From assembly GCA_030679985.1 (NCBI GenBank), contig JAUXSI010000024.1, forward strand, positions 1 through 41,560: 41,560 nt of DNA, written 5' to 3'. The DNA is from Candidatus Moraniibacteriota bacterium (GTDB taxonomy: Bacteria; Patescibacteriota; Minisyncoccia; Moranbacterales; UBA2206). The notes beneath the pieces are model-generated. The model was not told the DNA's origin. It worked only from the letters and a program-made list of their open reading frames with translations, and made no database searches. This document shows, one piece after another, positions 33,787-41,237 of this stretch (position 1 is its first letter; every line of letters begins with the position of its first letter). The translations under genes were made by a program, and so were the position numbers.

Positions 33787-34968
33787 TTATTTGCTTATGA
33801 CATCCCTTATGTATCCGTAATATTCTTCGTTCTGGCTGGCTTTATTGGTGTACCGCTTCAAAACCTTCTCCCTGGCCTTCTTACCCATCGCGACCCGCAA
33901 CTCCTTGTCCTCGACCAAGCGGCCTATTTTTTCCACCCATTCACCGGTATCGCCGGCCAAAAAACCGTCCGTCCCATCTTCGATCGTTTCAGAAAACGTT
34001 TGGTTTTTCACCGCTACCGTAGGAATTTCCAATATGCCCGCTTCGGTAAATTTAATCGCCGACTTCGACTCACAAAAAGGGTTCCCCAATTCCAACGGCG
34101 CCAAGTTGATGTCGCATTTGTAGACGTTCCCGTAATATTCGTCCCGCGGAACCCGCGGCAACGTTTCAATCCGCGCGCCGAATTCGTTCAGTTTGTCTTC
34201 CACGTCAAGCGAACCGGCCAGAAGCAGTTTCACGTTCCCATATTTCCCAAGCACGGACATCAGCGCATCCGTGATGCTGGCGAAATCCTTGTTATGGGAA
34301 AGCGTCCCGCTGTAATACCCCAACCGCACAAAACCATCTGAAGTCTTTTCTTTTTCCAAAAGTTTATCCGCCACTTCCAATTCGTGGTCGGAAAATTTGT
34401 TCGGCACGATGATCACCTTCTTCCCTTTTTCTTTCAGCTTGTCCCCCAGATATGAGACGGTCGTAGTGCAGGTCTTCACGTACGGATCATTGACGATTTC
34501 CGCCCCGATTCCGTTTTTGTATTGTTCCTGCTCCGCCGGACCCATTTTTTGGAAATAATCCATATGGACCAAATATTGCGGATCATATACCAGATCGTCC
34601 GTATCAAAGATGATTTCTTTCCCCCGTTCCTTTATTTTCCGGATTATCTTTTCAATGTTTTTATTCCACATCGTCCGATGGAACACGAAAACTTTGAATT
34701 TATCAGCCAGCTTCTCCAAATTGGGATTATCAGAAATAGTGGTGGCGGTTTTGAAACCGTGGATCCTCAATTCTTCCGCCGGGTTATAGGCGCGATAATA
34801 GGCGCTGTCCCCCACGCCGCTGGAAATGAACAGCACGTCGCCGGAACCGACGAAAAAAGCCTTGATGAAAGTGCGCAAATAACCCGCGATGATCCTAGCT
34901 CCTCCCCACCAGCCGTTCCGTTCCAATATCAGCCGGGCTTTCCCAAATTTTACCAATAATGATTTCAT
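33787..34968 (-). CDS. GT4-like glycosyltransferase, divergent
   Basis: A 393-residue protein. IIFDTDDLVYD and the YSGTLSHNKDF segment, followed by INLAPLELGNPFCESKSAIKFTEAG and VPNKFSD, match GT-B transferases of the glycosyl transferases group 1 family found in teichoic acid and capsule loci. The classic EGF/GLPxxxxEA motif is replaced by PFCESKSAIKFTEAG, in which the spaced Glu residues are kept. The N-terminal 45 residues are basic and hydrophobic. It lies between two family 2 enzymes in the operon. The assignment to GT4 is by overall pattern only. Confidence 0.78.
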   Translation of the reverse strand: MKSLLVKFGKARLILERNGWWGGARIIAGYLRTFIKAFFVGSGDVLFISSGVGDSAYYRAYNPAEELRIHGFKTATTISDNPNLEKLADKFKVFVFHRTMWNKNIEKIIRKIKERGKEIIFDTDDLVYDPQYLVHMDYFQKMGPAEQEQYKNGIGAEIVNDPYVKTCTTTVSYLGDKLKEKGKKVIIVPNKFSDHELEVADKLLEKEKTSDGFVRLGYYSGTLSHNKDFASITDALMSVLGKYGNVKLLLAGSLDVEDKLNEFGARIETLPRVPRDEYYGNVYKCDINLAPLELGNPFCESKSAIKFTEAGILEIPTVAVKNQTFSETIEDGTDGFLAGDTGEWVEKIGRLVEDKELRVAMGKKAREKVLKRYTNKASQNEEYYGYIRDVISK

Positions 34969-35006
34969 ATTCGTATGTTATGATTATGGATTCATGCGCG
35001 GAAAGG

Positions 35007-35876
35007 TCAGATTGCAGACCCCTTCCTGCGCGCCTCCGCTTCATAGTATTTCTTTCTCGGATCGGCGGAAAACAGATGGGCCAGATTGTATTTCAAAGAA
35101 TCCTTGACATGCTGGCGGAGCACCCAGCTCCTGAAAAAAGTCGCGAAGCCTCCGGCGCTGACCCTTTTGCCGTCGGCATAAACCTGGGTTTCAGGATAAT
35201 AAACCACGCGCAAACCGTTTTTCCAAGATTCCAAACAAAGCTCGGCGTCAGACATAAACAGGAAATAATCTTCGTTGAGTCCGCCGATCTTTTTCCATAG
35301 TTCGGTTTTCACGGCCACGCAGGACGATTGCAACCAATCGACATCTTGGATCTTGGAATAATCCAAATGGCGCATTTCATCATAAGCCACTTTTCTTTTG
35401 AAAAGAGGCAGGTTGCGCAAAAAAGTCCGCCTGGCCACTTGCAGATAAAATTTCGGAAAAGCCCGGACCGTCATCGCGATTTCGCCGGTATCGTTCACTT
35501 GTTTGGGACCTAAAACGCCGATTTCCGGATTGGCGTCCATATAATTTACCATTTTCTGCAACGTGTCATTTTCCCGCAACAGGATATCGGGATTGAGGAT
35601 CAAGAGATATTTTCCCTCGATTTTGTCGCTTATTTCGTTATGCGCTTTGATGTATCCGGAATTCCGGGAATTGATGACCAATTCGATGTTTTCAGCATCC
35701 CCGAGACCTTGCCGCAAAATGTCAGCATTCCGCTTGTCGCAAGAATTGTCGATCACGATGATTTTTAAAATGAAATCAACCTTTTGCTCCAACACCAATT
35801 TCACATTCTCGATCACTCTCTGCCCTTTCATAAAATCAAGGATAACAACCGTAAGTTTCACGTTATTCGGACTCAT
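35007..35876 (-). CDS. Family 2 glycosyltransferase
   Basis: A 289-residue enzyme of the WbbL/RfbF group. LTVVILDFMKG, IIVIDNSCDKRN, NSRNSGYIKAHN, YLLILNPDILL (metal-binding NPD) and EDYFLFMSDAELCLESWKNGL are the ordered signatures. In the last one the usual ED pair becomes SDAELC. The C-terminal part is basic (RKKYYEAEARRKGSAI). It follows the RmlA fusion gene by 16 bases and is the third family 2 enzyme counted from the end of the operon. Substrate unknown. Confidence 0.91.
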   Translation of the reverse strand: MSPNNVKLTVVILDFMKGQRVIENVKLVLEQKVDFILKIIVIDNSCDKRNADILRQGLGDAENIELVINSRNSGYIKAHNEISDKIEGKYLLILNPDILLRENDTLQKMVNYMDANPEIGVLGPKQVNDTGEIAMTVRAFPKFYLQVARRTFLRNLPLFKRKVAYDEMRHLDYSKIQDVDWLQSSCVAVKTELWKKIGGLNEDYFLFMSDAELCLESWKNGLRVVYYPETQVYADGKRVSAGGFATFFRSWVLRQHVKDSLKYNLAHLFSADPRKKYYEAEARRKGSAI

Positions 35877-35892
35877 TGTTTTTACATAATGA

Positions 35893-37020
35893 TTAGGGTT
35901 TCTTGTGTAAGACGAATTCTTCGCGAAGTTGCAAATTATGCATATTCAAAACGGCTTTCGTCCGCATCTTAAGCTCTCGGTTGAATTCCTCGATCGCTTC
36001 GTTTATTATCGGATGGAAATCGCGGGAAATGTTTTTTTCTTTGACGACCTGGCTGGCCTCTAAAAGGGAATCGTGCGTCCCGGCATCCAGCCAAGCGCCA
36101 TCCAAAACATCCACCTTCAACCCGCCTTTTTCCAAATAATGCCGGTGGAGATCAGTTATCTCAAGTTCACCCCTTTCGGACGTTTGCAGGTTTTTGGAAG
36201 CTCCGATCACTTCATTGTCGAAAATATACAGTCCGGTGACAGCATAATCACTGATCCAATCTTTGGGTTTTTCAACGATTTTCTCCGCTTTCCCGGCGGC
36301 ATCGAATTTCACCACCCCGAACCGTTCCGGATCAGGCACTTTCTTGGCGAAAATATGGGCTCCGGATTTGAATCCGGAAATGATTTTCGAAATGTCGTCT
36401 TCAAAAATATTGTCCCCCAGGATCAAAGCGACATTGTCGCTACCCACGAAACCTTCTCCGAAAATGAAAGCTTCCGGCAATCCGCCCGGCACCTTCTGGA
36501 CTTCGAAATACAAATTGACCCCGTAATTTTTGAAAATCGAGCCTAGGAGGTTCAAATATTGCCCGCTGTTTTCCGGAGAGACAATCAGGAGGATGTCCCG
36601 GATCCCGGCCTTGATCAGAGTGTTCAACGGATAGAAAATCATCTGCTTGTCATAGACGGGCAAGAGTTGCTTGGACGTGGTGGCCGTCAGCGGAAAAAGG
36701 CGCGTCGCGGTTCCGCCCGAAAGGATAATCCCCTTCATTCCGATGGCTGATTTTTTGAAATACTTTCCGATATCGCTTCCGATTTTCCGGATCTTGTCTT
36801 TACTGATTTCTTCTTTCCGGATAAGGATATTGACCCGGTAATATTCGTTCAGAAGGAAGATGGCCATAAAAAATTCCATCGAACCGAACAGCGACCGGAT
36901 AAGGCTTTGCCGGAAAGCATCCGGATGGGCGGTCAGGAAAGGCGTGGCGAACATCATAAAGACGACGCCGGAAAGCGCAATTGTGATGGCTATGAGCTTG
37001 GTGTTGGTAGTGAGAAACAT
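35893..37020 (-). CDS. rmlA: Membrane domain fused to an RmlA-type sugar nucleotidyltransferase
   Basis: A 375-residue protein. Residues 1-94 have two hydrophobic helices (about 9-29 and 45-59) and a charged linker. From M95 a full nucleotidyltransferase follows: GIILSGGTATRLFPLT (97-112), SKQLLPVYDKQMIFYPL, ALILGDNIFEDD, and FGVVKFDAAGKAEKIVEKP. These are signatures of glucose-1-phosphate thymidylyltransferase (RmlA/RfbA), which makes dTDP-glucose. The last 80 residues are unlike the compact RmlA C-terminus. RmlA is normally soluble, so the membrane part is unusual. There is no good Shine-Dalgarno sequence before M95, favouring one fused product. No rmlB, C or D genes are in the window. It begins two bases after the 95-residue paralogue of its own N-terminal domain. 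Confidence 0.88.
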   Translation of the reverse strand: MFLTTNTKLIAITIALSGVVFMMFATPFLTAHPDAFRQSLIRSLFGSMEFFMAIFLLNEYYRVNILIRKEEISKDKIRKIGSDIGKYFKKSAIGMKGIILSGGTATRLFPLTATTSKQLLPVYDKQMIFYPLNTLIKAGIRDILLIVSPENSGQYLNLLGSIFKNYGVNLYFEVQKVPGGLPEAFIFGEGFVGSDNVALILGDNIFEDDISKIISGFKSGAHIFAKKVPDPERFGVVKFDAAGKAEKIVEKPKDWISDYAVTGLYIFDNEVIGASKNLQTSERGELEITDLHRHYLEKGGLKVDVLDGAWLDAGTHDSLLEASQVVKEKNISRDFHPIINEAIEEFNRELKMRTKAVLNMHNLQLREEFVLHKKP

Positions 37021-37022
37021 AT

Positions 37023-37310
37023 TTATTGCGGTTTCATATGGGTGATCTGCTGGACGTTTTTCTCCAGTTCCAAAAGATCGCCGTCTTCGAGTTCCTTTTT
37101 ATTTATGGTTATGCGCAGTCCGTTGAATTGCTTCCAGAGATAGAAAATCGCCAAAAAATCCAGGACCAGAAATGCCCCTTGGAAAAATTCTTGGGAAAAC
37201 CCTCCCAGACTGAAACGGATGATGAACGGATCCAAAACCGCCAAAACGACCGTAAGGCCGATGCCGGAGAGAACAAGGATAAGCTTGGGTTCTTTGAGCA
37301 TTTTGGACAT
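37023..37310 (-). CDS. Two-helix membrane protein related to the RmlA fusion's N-terminus
   Basis: A 95-residue protein with two hydrophobic segments (about 10-28 and 43-59) and a charged tail. It matches the first 94 residues of the next gene product in length, topology and scattered identities: KLI near the start, a Pro-Phe after helix 1, FLAIF/FMAIF in helix 2, and I-I-K/R-KE after it. A second ATG three codons in is possible. Function unknown; it may pair with the fusion protein in the membrane. It is the first gene of the eight-gene operon. Confidence 0.65.
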   Translation of the reverse strand: MSKMLKEPKLILVLSGIGLTVVLAVLDPFIIRFSLGGFSQEFFQGAFLVLDFLAIFYLWKQFNGLRITINKKELEDGDLLELEKNVQQITHMKPQ

Positions 37311-37336
37311 AAAAAATAGCTTAGCGTATTATTTTT

Positions 37337-37365
37337 ATTATAGCCTTTCTGGTCCTAAAAAGCAA
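37337..37365 (-). promoter_or_regulatory. Predicted promoter of the eight-gene minus-strand operon
   Basis: On the minus strand TTGCTT (37365-37360), a 17-base spacer and a perfect TATAAT (37342-37337). Transcription would start near 37330, about 20 bases before the ATG at 37310. All genes down to 30093 follow with gaps of at most 38 bases. Confidence 0.6.
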
Positions 37366-37378
37366 CCGTGATTTCCGC

Positions 37379-37421
37379 AAAAAAAACGCGCCCCGTCAAT
37401 GGAAATTCCAGAGCGGGGCGC
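37379..37421 (-). terminator. Strong rho-independent terminator
   Basis: On the minus strand GCGCCCCG (37421-37414 read as its complement) pairs with CGGGGCGC; the loop itself contains TGGAA/TTCCA, and eight T follow (complement of A at 37379-37386). It lies 18 bases after the stop of the gene at 37439. Confidence 0.93.
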
Positions 37422-37438
37422 AAGTCAAAAGGTTTTTA

Positions 37439-37927
37439 TCAGATGCTGGCCAGGAGAAGATCCTCCATTTCCAGCACTTTCACCGTCTCGGACTTGGTAG
37501 GCTTGAAAATACCTACCAATCCGTCGAGACGATTTTTGTCAGGCATAAACGCAGCCGCAAGGTGTCCCTTGCTGGCGCCGGCGATAAACAGCTCGCCGGC
37601 GACGATCTCCACGGTCTGACGCTTCGCATAGACGGCGTTCGACCAGGAAAACCGCTCCACGATTTTGCCGGACTCGTCAAGGATAAGCGCCCCGACAATC
37701 CGGCCATGTTCGGTGCTGATGCCGAGCGTCCGTTCCTGGACGATTTTGCCGGCACCGTACGGGTTGCCGACGGTGGAAAAGGTGAAAAACTTCTCACCAC
37801 CGCCTTCGACCGGATTGGACACTTCCACATCCGCCCCGCTCTCGGTTCCGATCAGGTCATAGACCCAACCGCCCCGACCGACAACCCGCACCTGCTCCCC
37901 AGCCCCAACTTCGATTTCTTTTCTCAT
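37439..37927 (-). CDS. Unknown 162-residue protein behind a structured leader
   Basis: No family is recognised. The sequence is rich in Gly, Val and Glu with a pattern of short strands (QVRVVGRGGWVYDLIG, then GKIVERFSWSN, then LFIAGASKGHLAAAFMP) and no membrane segment or signal peptide, so a small cytoplasmic beta protein is likely. It is clearly coding: it has GAGGAG six bases before the ATG, a TTGACA promoter about 200 bases upstream and a strong terminator. It has more G+C than the glycan genes. It is a single-gene unit, so its role cannot be read from neighbours. Confidence 0.7.
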   Translation of the reverse strand: MRKEIEVGAGEQVRVVGRGGWVYDLIGTESGADVEVSNPVEGGGEKFFTFSTVGNPYGAGKIVQERTLGISTEHGRIVGALILDESGKIVERFSWSNAVYAKRQTVEIVAGELFIAGASKGHLAAAFMPDKNRLDGLVGIFKPTKSETVKVLEMEDLLLASI

Positions 37928-38116
37928 ACTATTCTCCTCTGCCGCCTATTTGCGGCAAAATGAGATTTGAGCGACAGGCTTTTCACTCCTATTGAGCTAG
38001 TTCCGGACTATTCCGAAACATTCCCGCCGCCATTTTCAAAAAACCAACTTCGGCTTCACCGCGCATATTCCCTATTTGGAAGATGTGCCGTGAAGAAAAA
38101 TCAGATTTTATCGCGA
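37928..38116 (-). ncRNA. Long hairpin-rich leader (candidate cis-regulatory RNA)
   Basis: Between the predicted transcription start (about 38116) and the ATG lie about 188 bases with four hairpins on the minus strand. Hairpin A (38054-38095) pairs CTTCAC, GC, CAT and TTCC with GGAA, ATG, GC and GTGAAG, with three single mismatches and a six-base loop. Hairpin B (38001-38018) is a 7-bp stem with a four-base loop. Hairpin C (37969-37988) has five pairs. Hairpin D (37940-37957) is TGCCGC/GCGGCA one base before the Shine-Dalgarno sequence. It matches no riboswitch class I know. The hairpins are seen; the regulatory role is inferred. Confidence 0.4.
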
Positions 38117-38122
38117 CCGTAT

Positions 38123-38151
38123 ATCCTAGCATATTGCAAGGATTTTGTCAA
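38123..38151 (-). promoter_or_regulatory. Predicted promoter of the 37927 gene
   Basis: On the minus strand a perfect TTGACA (38151-38146), a 17-base spacer and TAGGAT (38128-38123), preceded by TGC as an extended -10. Confidence 0.7.
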
Positions 38152-38199
38152 TACCGCAAAAACGCCCTCCGCCGGGGATTATTTCCATCCTAACAGCCC

Positions 38200-39147
38200 T
38201 CATGGAACCATTTTTTCTTTTATCTCCTGGGCGAATTTCCGATTGCCGCTTTCTTTGGCATACCGCTCCAAAAGTTTGAGGGTGATTTCCGCCAATTTTT
38301 TATAACCGCTTTTTTTGGAATATTCCATCACCTCCCCGATAAGTCCGCGCGCGCGTTCCAAATTATCCTCCCTGACGGCGCTGTCCTTGGCGGATATTTG
38401 CAAGGAAGCCAGATGCACCCTTGCCCGGGCTTCTTCGATCTTGGCCCGGTGCGCGTCATACAGATGATCCAAGCTTTCCATTTTCTCAGCGATGGTTTTG
38501 AAATCGGAAGCTTTGTCCTTCGGTTTCAGATTTTTCTGGCTTGCCAGCCCCAACCTCGCCTTCCAATGGAGGATATCTTGCCCCCTTTCTCCGGCTTCCC
38601 GCGCGACTTTCAAATTGGCCTTGATCGAAGCTTCCGGATCCTTGCCGATAGAATATTTCCAACTCGCCCGGTTATGCTCCGCCCGCAAAACCAAATCCCT
38701 GTTTTCCAACGAATCTCCGTTTTCAAAAATGACCGCCAACAAACGATAGAACATAACGGCGTCTTTCCTATGGAAAGCCGCGTCAAGAAGTTCGACCAGA
38801 TATTGTTCCGGCAAGCCGGCTCTATGCAACATCGCGACCATATCCCCGCCTTTGACCGAGTAGATGTCCGCTTGCGGCCCGAATTCCTCCTTCAAAAAAA
38901 CTTCCAGTCCCCTTTGCAATCCGTCGTATTCCCCTTCGACTACGAAACTGCGGAGCATTTTCGGATCACTCAATATCTCTCGCGCTTTTTGCAAATCGGT
39001 TTTACCCGTCCGCAAAGCCTCCGCCAGACCGGCAGAAGCGGCCGCCACTTCCTGCGGGGCACAAATCCCCCATTCCAATTTATTTTTGTCCGTTTCCGGT
39101 TTCAGATCCGCTTTGCTTCCCGGAGCCGCCGGTTTAAAAATTTCCAT
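38200..39147 (-). CDS. Helical repeat (TPR-like) protein, unknown function
   Basis: A 315-residue protein that is almost entirely helical, rich in Ala, Leu, Glu and Lys, with paired-helix patterns as in TPR or similar solenoids (for example ASWKYSIGKDPEASIKANLKVAREAGERG, described in pieces: ASWKYSIGKD and ASIKANLKVAREAG). It has no signal peptide or membrane helix. AAGGA ten bases before the ATG is a fair Shine-Dalgarno sequence. It follows the TIM-barrel-like gene by six bases, so the two are cotranscribed and may work together. A scaffold role is the most that can be said. Confidence 0.6.
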   Translation of the reverse strand: MEIFKPAAPGSKADLKPETDKNKLEWGICAPQEVAAASAGLAEALRTGKTDLQKAREILSDPKMLRSFVVEGEYDGLQRGLEVFLKEEFGPQADIYSVKGGDMVAMLHRAGLPEQYLVELLDAAFHRKDAVMFYRLLAVIFENGDSLENRDLVLRAEHNRASWKYSIGKDPEASIKANLKVAREAGERGQDILHWKARLGLASQKNLKPKDKASDFKTIAEKMESLDHLYDAHRAKIEEARARVHLASLQISAKDSAVREDNLERARGLIGEVMEYSKKSGYKKLAEITLKLLERYAKESGNRKFAQEIKEKMVP

Positions 39148-39153
39148 ATTTTT

Positions 39154-39882
39154 TTATTCCTTATTTCCTTGGATTATTTTCTCAATATACCCCTTGGCTT
39201 CCAATTGTTCTTCAAAAGAATTTTCAAGCTCAAGGCTGACCAGTTCGGGAATGAATCCGACGTATTTGCCCAAATAATCAAACTCGTCCAGGTCATCAAA
39301 AAAATGTTTCGAATAATGGCTATAAACGATGTCGGGGAAAGTCGCGTCCCTGCTCCCGGATATCTTAGCGCCTACGGCCGAAATATGGGCGCACCCTATG
39401 GGAAATTTTCTCGCCATTTTCCTTATTTCCCCATCATAACTTTCCACGCCGAGCGTGATCGCGTCTTGCCAATGACTGAAGTCTATGCAAAGTCCGGCAA
39501 AATTTTCCAATTCCTCTTCATCCGGAATGGAATCGGCGCTTATGCTGTTTTCAACATAAGTCCTGTCCCGGTAACGGCCGAAGTCGAAACCGGAAAAATT
39601 ACGTACATCGTTTTTATTGTGGATATTGAAAACCTTCACGGCGAACTTTTTTTCCAAATACTCCAACTCCCACAACAGCATATCGTCCCGCAAATGGACG
39701 TGCGGAATGCTTTTGATGGAAGAATTTTCCAAGAGCCTGTAAAGCTCCTTTCTTTTTTCCAAACCGACCCCGGACAGAAAAAGCGCGACCTCCTCAATGC
39801 CAAGCGCTTCGGCTTCATCTATTTTAGCTTTATAATCCGACCCCGACGTCGTGGTCAGCCCTAAAAGGATTTTGTTAGCCAT
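39154..39882 (-). CDS. TIM-barrel-like protein, sugar-phosphate isomerase/AP-endonuclease-2-like
   Basis: A 242-residue protein with alternating strands and helices. The strands end in acidic or histidine residues typical of xylose isomerase-like TIM barrels: IPHVHLRDD, VFNIHNKND, LCIDFSHW, GCAHISAVG and IVYSHYS. These could bind a metal, as in endonuclease IV or sugar isomerases. The length is slightly short for the family and no full signature is present, so the reaction is open. It is the first gene of a two-gene unit with the helical protein. Its ATG has no Shine-Dalgarno sequence. Confidence 0.55.
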   Translation of the reverse strand: MANKILLGLTTTSGSDYKAKIDEAEALGIEEVALFLSGVGLEKRKELYRLLENSSIKSIPHVHLRDDMLLWELEYLEKKFAVKVFNIHNKNDVRNFSGFDFGRYRDRTYVENSISADSIPDEEELENFAGLCIDFSHWQDAITLGVESYDGEIRKMARKFPIGCAHISAVGAKISGSRDATFPDIVYSHYSKHFFDDLDEFDYLGKYVGFIPELVSLELENSFEEQLEAKGYIEKIIQGNKE

Positions 39883-39920
39883 AGGGAATTTTTCAAATCT
39901 TAATTCCTGTTTATAGGTTC

Positions 39921-39948
39921 ATTTTAACATAAAGACATCCGATATCAA
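39921..39948 (-). promoter_or_regulatory. Predicted promoter of the TIM-barrel-like gene
   Basis: On the minus strand TTGATA (39948-39943), a 16-base spacer and TAAAAT (39926-39921) preceded by TGT as an extended -10. The leader before ATG 39882 would be about 32 bases. Confidence 0.55.
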
Positions 39949-39985
39949 GCCGGGGAATTTTTCCATTTATCATCCATAAAATATT

Positions 39986-40018
39986 AAAGACTTGAGTGAC
40001 GGCGTCACCCAAGTCTTT
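39986..40018 (-). terminator. Hairpin terminator after the 40087 gene
   Basis: AAAGACTTG and CAAGTCTTT enclose GTGAC/GTCAC with one mismatch and a three-base loop, a 14-pair stem. On the minus strand the tail is weak (TTTAATATTTTA); on the plus strand TTTTGTTTT follows. It may work in either direction, but only the minus-strand side has a gene. Confidence 0.6.
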
Positions 40019-40086
40019 TGTTTTCCCGATTTATGCAGATTCTAAGAGCCGGCGTTGTACGGGTTTCAACGCCAACTCCCGGATGC

Positions 40087-40914
40087 TCAAGATAAAGCTA
40101 ACGACAGCTTCAACATTTGAGCATACAGGATCATATTTTGATGGAACTGCGGGTCAACATAGCTGAAACTTTGGCTCGGAGCGAGCCGAATTTTGAACTT
40201 TGAACCTTGCGGCCCGCAAAATGCAGCAACTCCTTTTATCATGTTCTTGGCTTCAGCCTCCGATTCCGAGGTCCAGATTCCCTCCGCGCAGGCAGGAATC
40301 CATAACCCCGCCTCAATAGCGAATCCGTTATAATGTCCGATATGCATCAATTTGCCACGAGCCACAAAGGCCTTAGCGATCTGCTCATCGACTTTCGCAG
40401 GCTCAAAAAACATCTTCGGAAATAACCTCATACTCGCCATTATTTGAGAAATGTTTATCTGACCGTCTTGGTCACAATCAATAGCCACTACAATCTCCTT
40501 GGCCGGCCTGATCATCTCGTATTTTTCTCGGAAATGCTCCGTATATTTCTCGTGAAGCTTAGCATCCTTGAGAAACCGGAGTTCTATGATCCGGTTCTCA
40601 TCGATCGTCCCCAGACACTCCAGTCGAATCAGACAGATTCCGGGCAGATCAATGATTACCATTCCATTTTTCAATAATTCATGGTAACCCGCGTCAAGGG
40701 TTGCCATAAAAAAACAGTGCAGAGCTTTTTTCAGCTTCCCGCCGTTCTTGCTGTCCTGGAAAGCACCCTCAAAAAATTCCTCCACGAACTCAGAGATGCC
40801 CAGATAAGTATCGATCTTCGTGAGCTTCCCATTATCCGGGAATCCCTCAAAAATATCTCCCGGAACAGCCTTTAACAAACAATCATCCCATACTGCCGTA
40901 ATCCTTGCTTCCAT
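40087..40914 (-). CDS. Unknown 275-residue protein behind a structured leader
   Basis: The start at 40914 (MEARITAVWDD) is chosen because AAGGAAGG lies just upstream; the frame is open for 49 more codons, but that part is G+C-rich leader. There is no signal peptide or membrane helix. One segment, DCDQDGQINISQ at 146-157, follows the DxDxDGxI pattern of an EF-hand loop, though the last ligand is Gln rather than Glu. Other parts (GMVIIDLPGICLIRLECLG) look like strands. I know no family. It is monocistronic, with a TTGACA promoter, a long leader with three hairpins and a terminator, so it may be well expressed and regulated. Confidence 0.65.
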   Translation of the reverse strand: MEARITAVWDDCLLKAVPGDIFEGFPDNGKLTKIDTYLGISEFVEEFFEGAFQDSKNGGKLKKALHCFFMATLDAGYHELLKNGMVIIDLPGICLIRLECLGTIDENRIIELRFLKDAKLHEKYTEHFREKYEMIRPAKEIVVAIDCDQDGQINISQIMASMRLFPKMFFEPAKVDEQIAKAFVARGKLMHIGHYNGFAIEAGLWIPACAEGIWTSESEAEAKNMIKGVAAFCGPQGSKFKIRLAPSQSFSYVDPQFHQNMILYAQMLKLSLALS

Positions 40915-41065
40915 TTTCCACCTTCCTTTATTCTTTTTTGTAAGAACTTGCCGGCTCTGGAGCCAGCCCTGCCGCCTGGGCGGCCGGAGAAAACGGACCC
41001 TGTGCCCATCCCCCGCCCTGGAAACGATTCGGAAATCGTTCGCATAGCGGGAAACAGCCATCGAA
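40915..41065 (-). ncRNA. Long leader with three consecutive hairpins (candidate cis-regulatory RNA)
   Basis: On the minus strand: hairpin 1 at 41040-41023, AACGATT/AATCGTT with loop TCCG; hairpin 2 at 40984-40971, GCCGC/GCGGC with loop CCAG; hairpin 3 at 40967-40950, GCTGGCT/AGCCGGC with loop CCAG. The Shine-Dalgarno sequence and ATG follow about 35 bases later. The last two hairpins share the same four-base loop. No T-run follows any of them, so they are not simple terminators. Their regulatory role is inferred. Confidence 0.4.
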
Positions 41066-41073
41066 TAACGGCT

Positions 41074-41103
41074 TATATTGGCACATTATGGAAAATTTGT
41101 CAA
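41074..41103 (-). promoter_or_regulatory. Predicted promoter of the 40914 gene
   Basis: On the minus strand a perfect TTGACA (41103-41098) and AATATA (41079-41074) with an 18-base spacer; TATAAG with a 20-base spacer is the alternative. Confidence 0.5.
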
Positions 41104-41210
41104 ACCGAAAACCGCCGGCAACCCCGGTCCGGGCCATCCGCGCATTTTATGATTCCTAGCGAGTCCGCGAGAGAAAGTTCACTTTCTTCTGGGACGAGCG
41201 ACGGAACTTC

Positions 41211-41236
41211 AAGCGCCGCAACAGCGCTTATTTTTT
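41211..41236 (+). other. Hairpin with T-run next to the glyA 3' end
   Basis: AAGCGC/GCGCTT with a seven-base loop is followed by ATTTTTT on the plus strand, the form of a plus-strand terminator, but no plus-strand gene lies upstream. On the minus strand it directly follows the glyA stop and lacks a T-run. The rest of 41104-41237 shows no gene. Confidence 0.4.
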
Positions 41237-41237
41237 A

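Noticed and set aside
36736-37020. The RmlA fusion as two separate genes with a second start at M95
   Set aside because: The frame is continuous and no Shine-Dalgarno sequence or -10 box precedes M95; a separate start remains possible but is less likely.
38398-39864. A 488-codon open frame on the plus strand
   Set aside because: It lies antisense to two genes with better coding signals, crosses their boundary, has no promoter or Shine-Dalgarno sequence and its translation shows no known pattern; long antisense frames are common opposite G+C-rich coding DNA.
41104-41237. A small plus-strand RNA ending at the hairpin 41211-41236
   Set aside because: No promoter with acceptable -35 and -10 boxes was found on the plus strand within 150 bases upstream; only the terminator-like end is visible.
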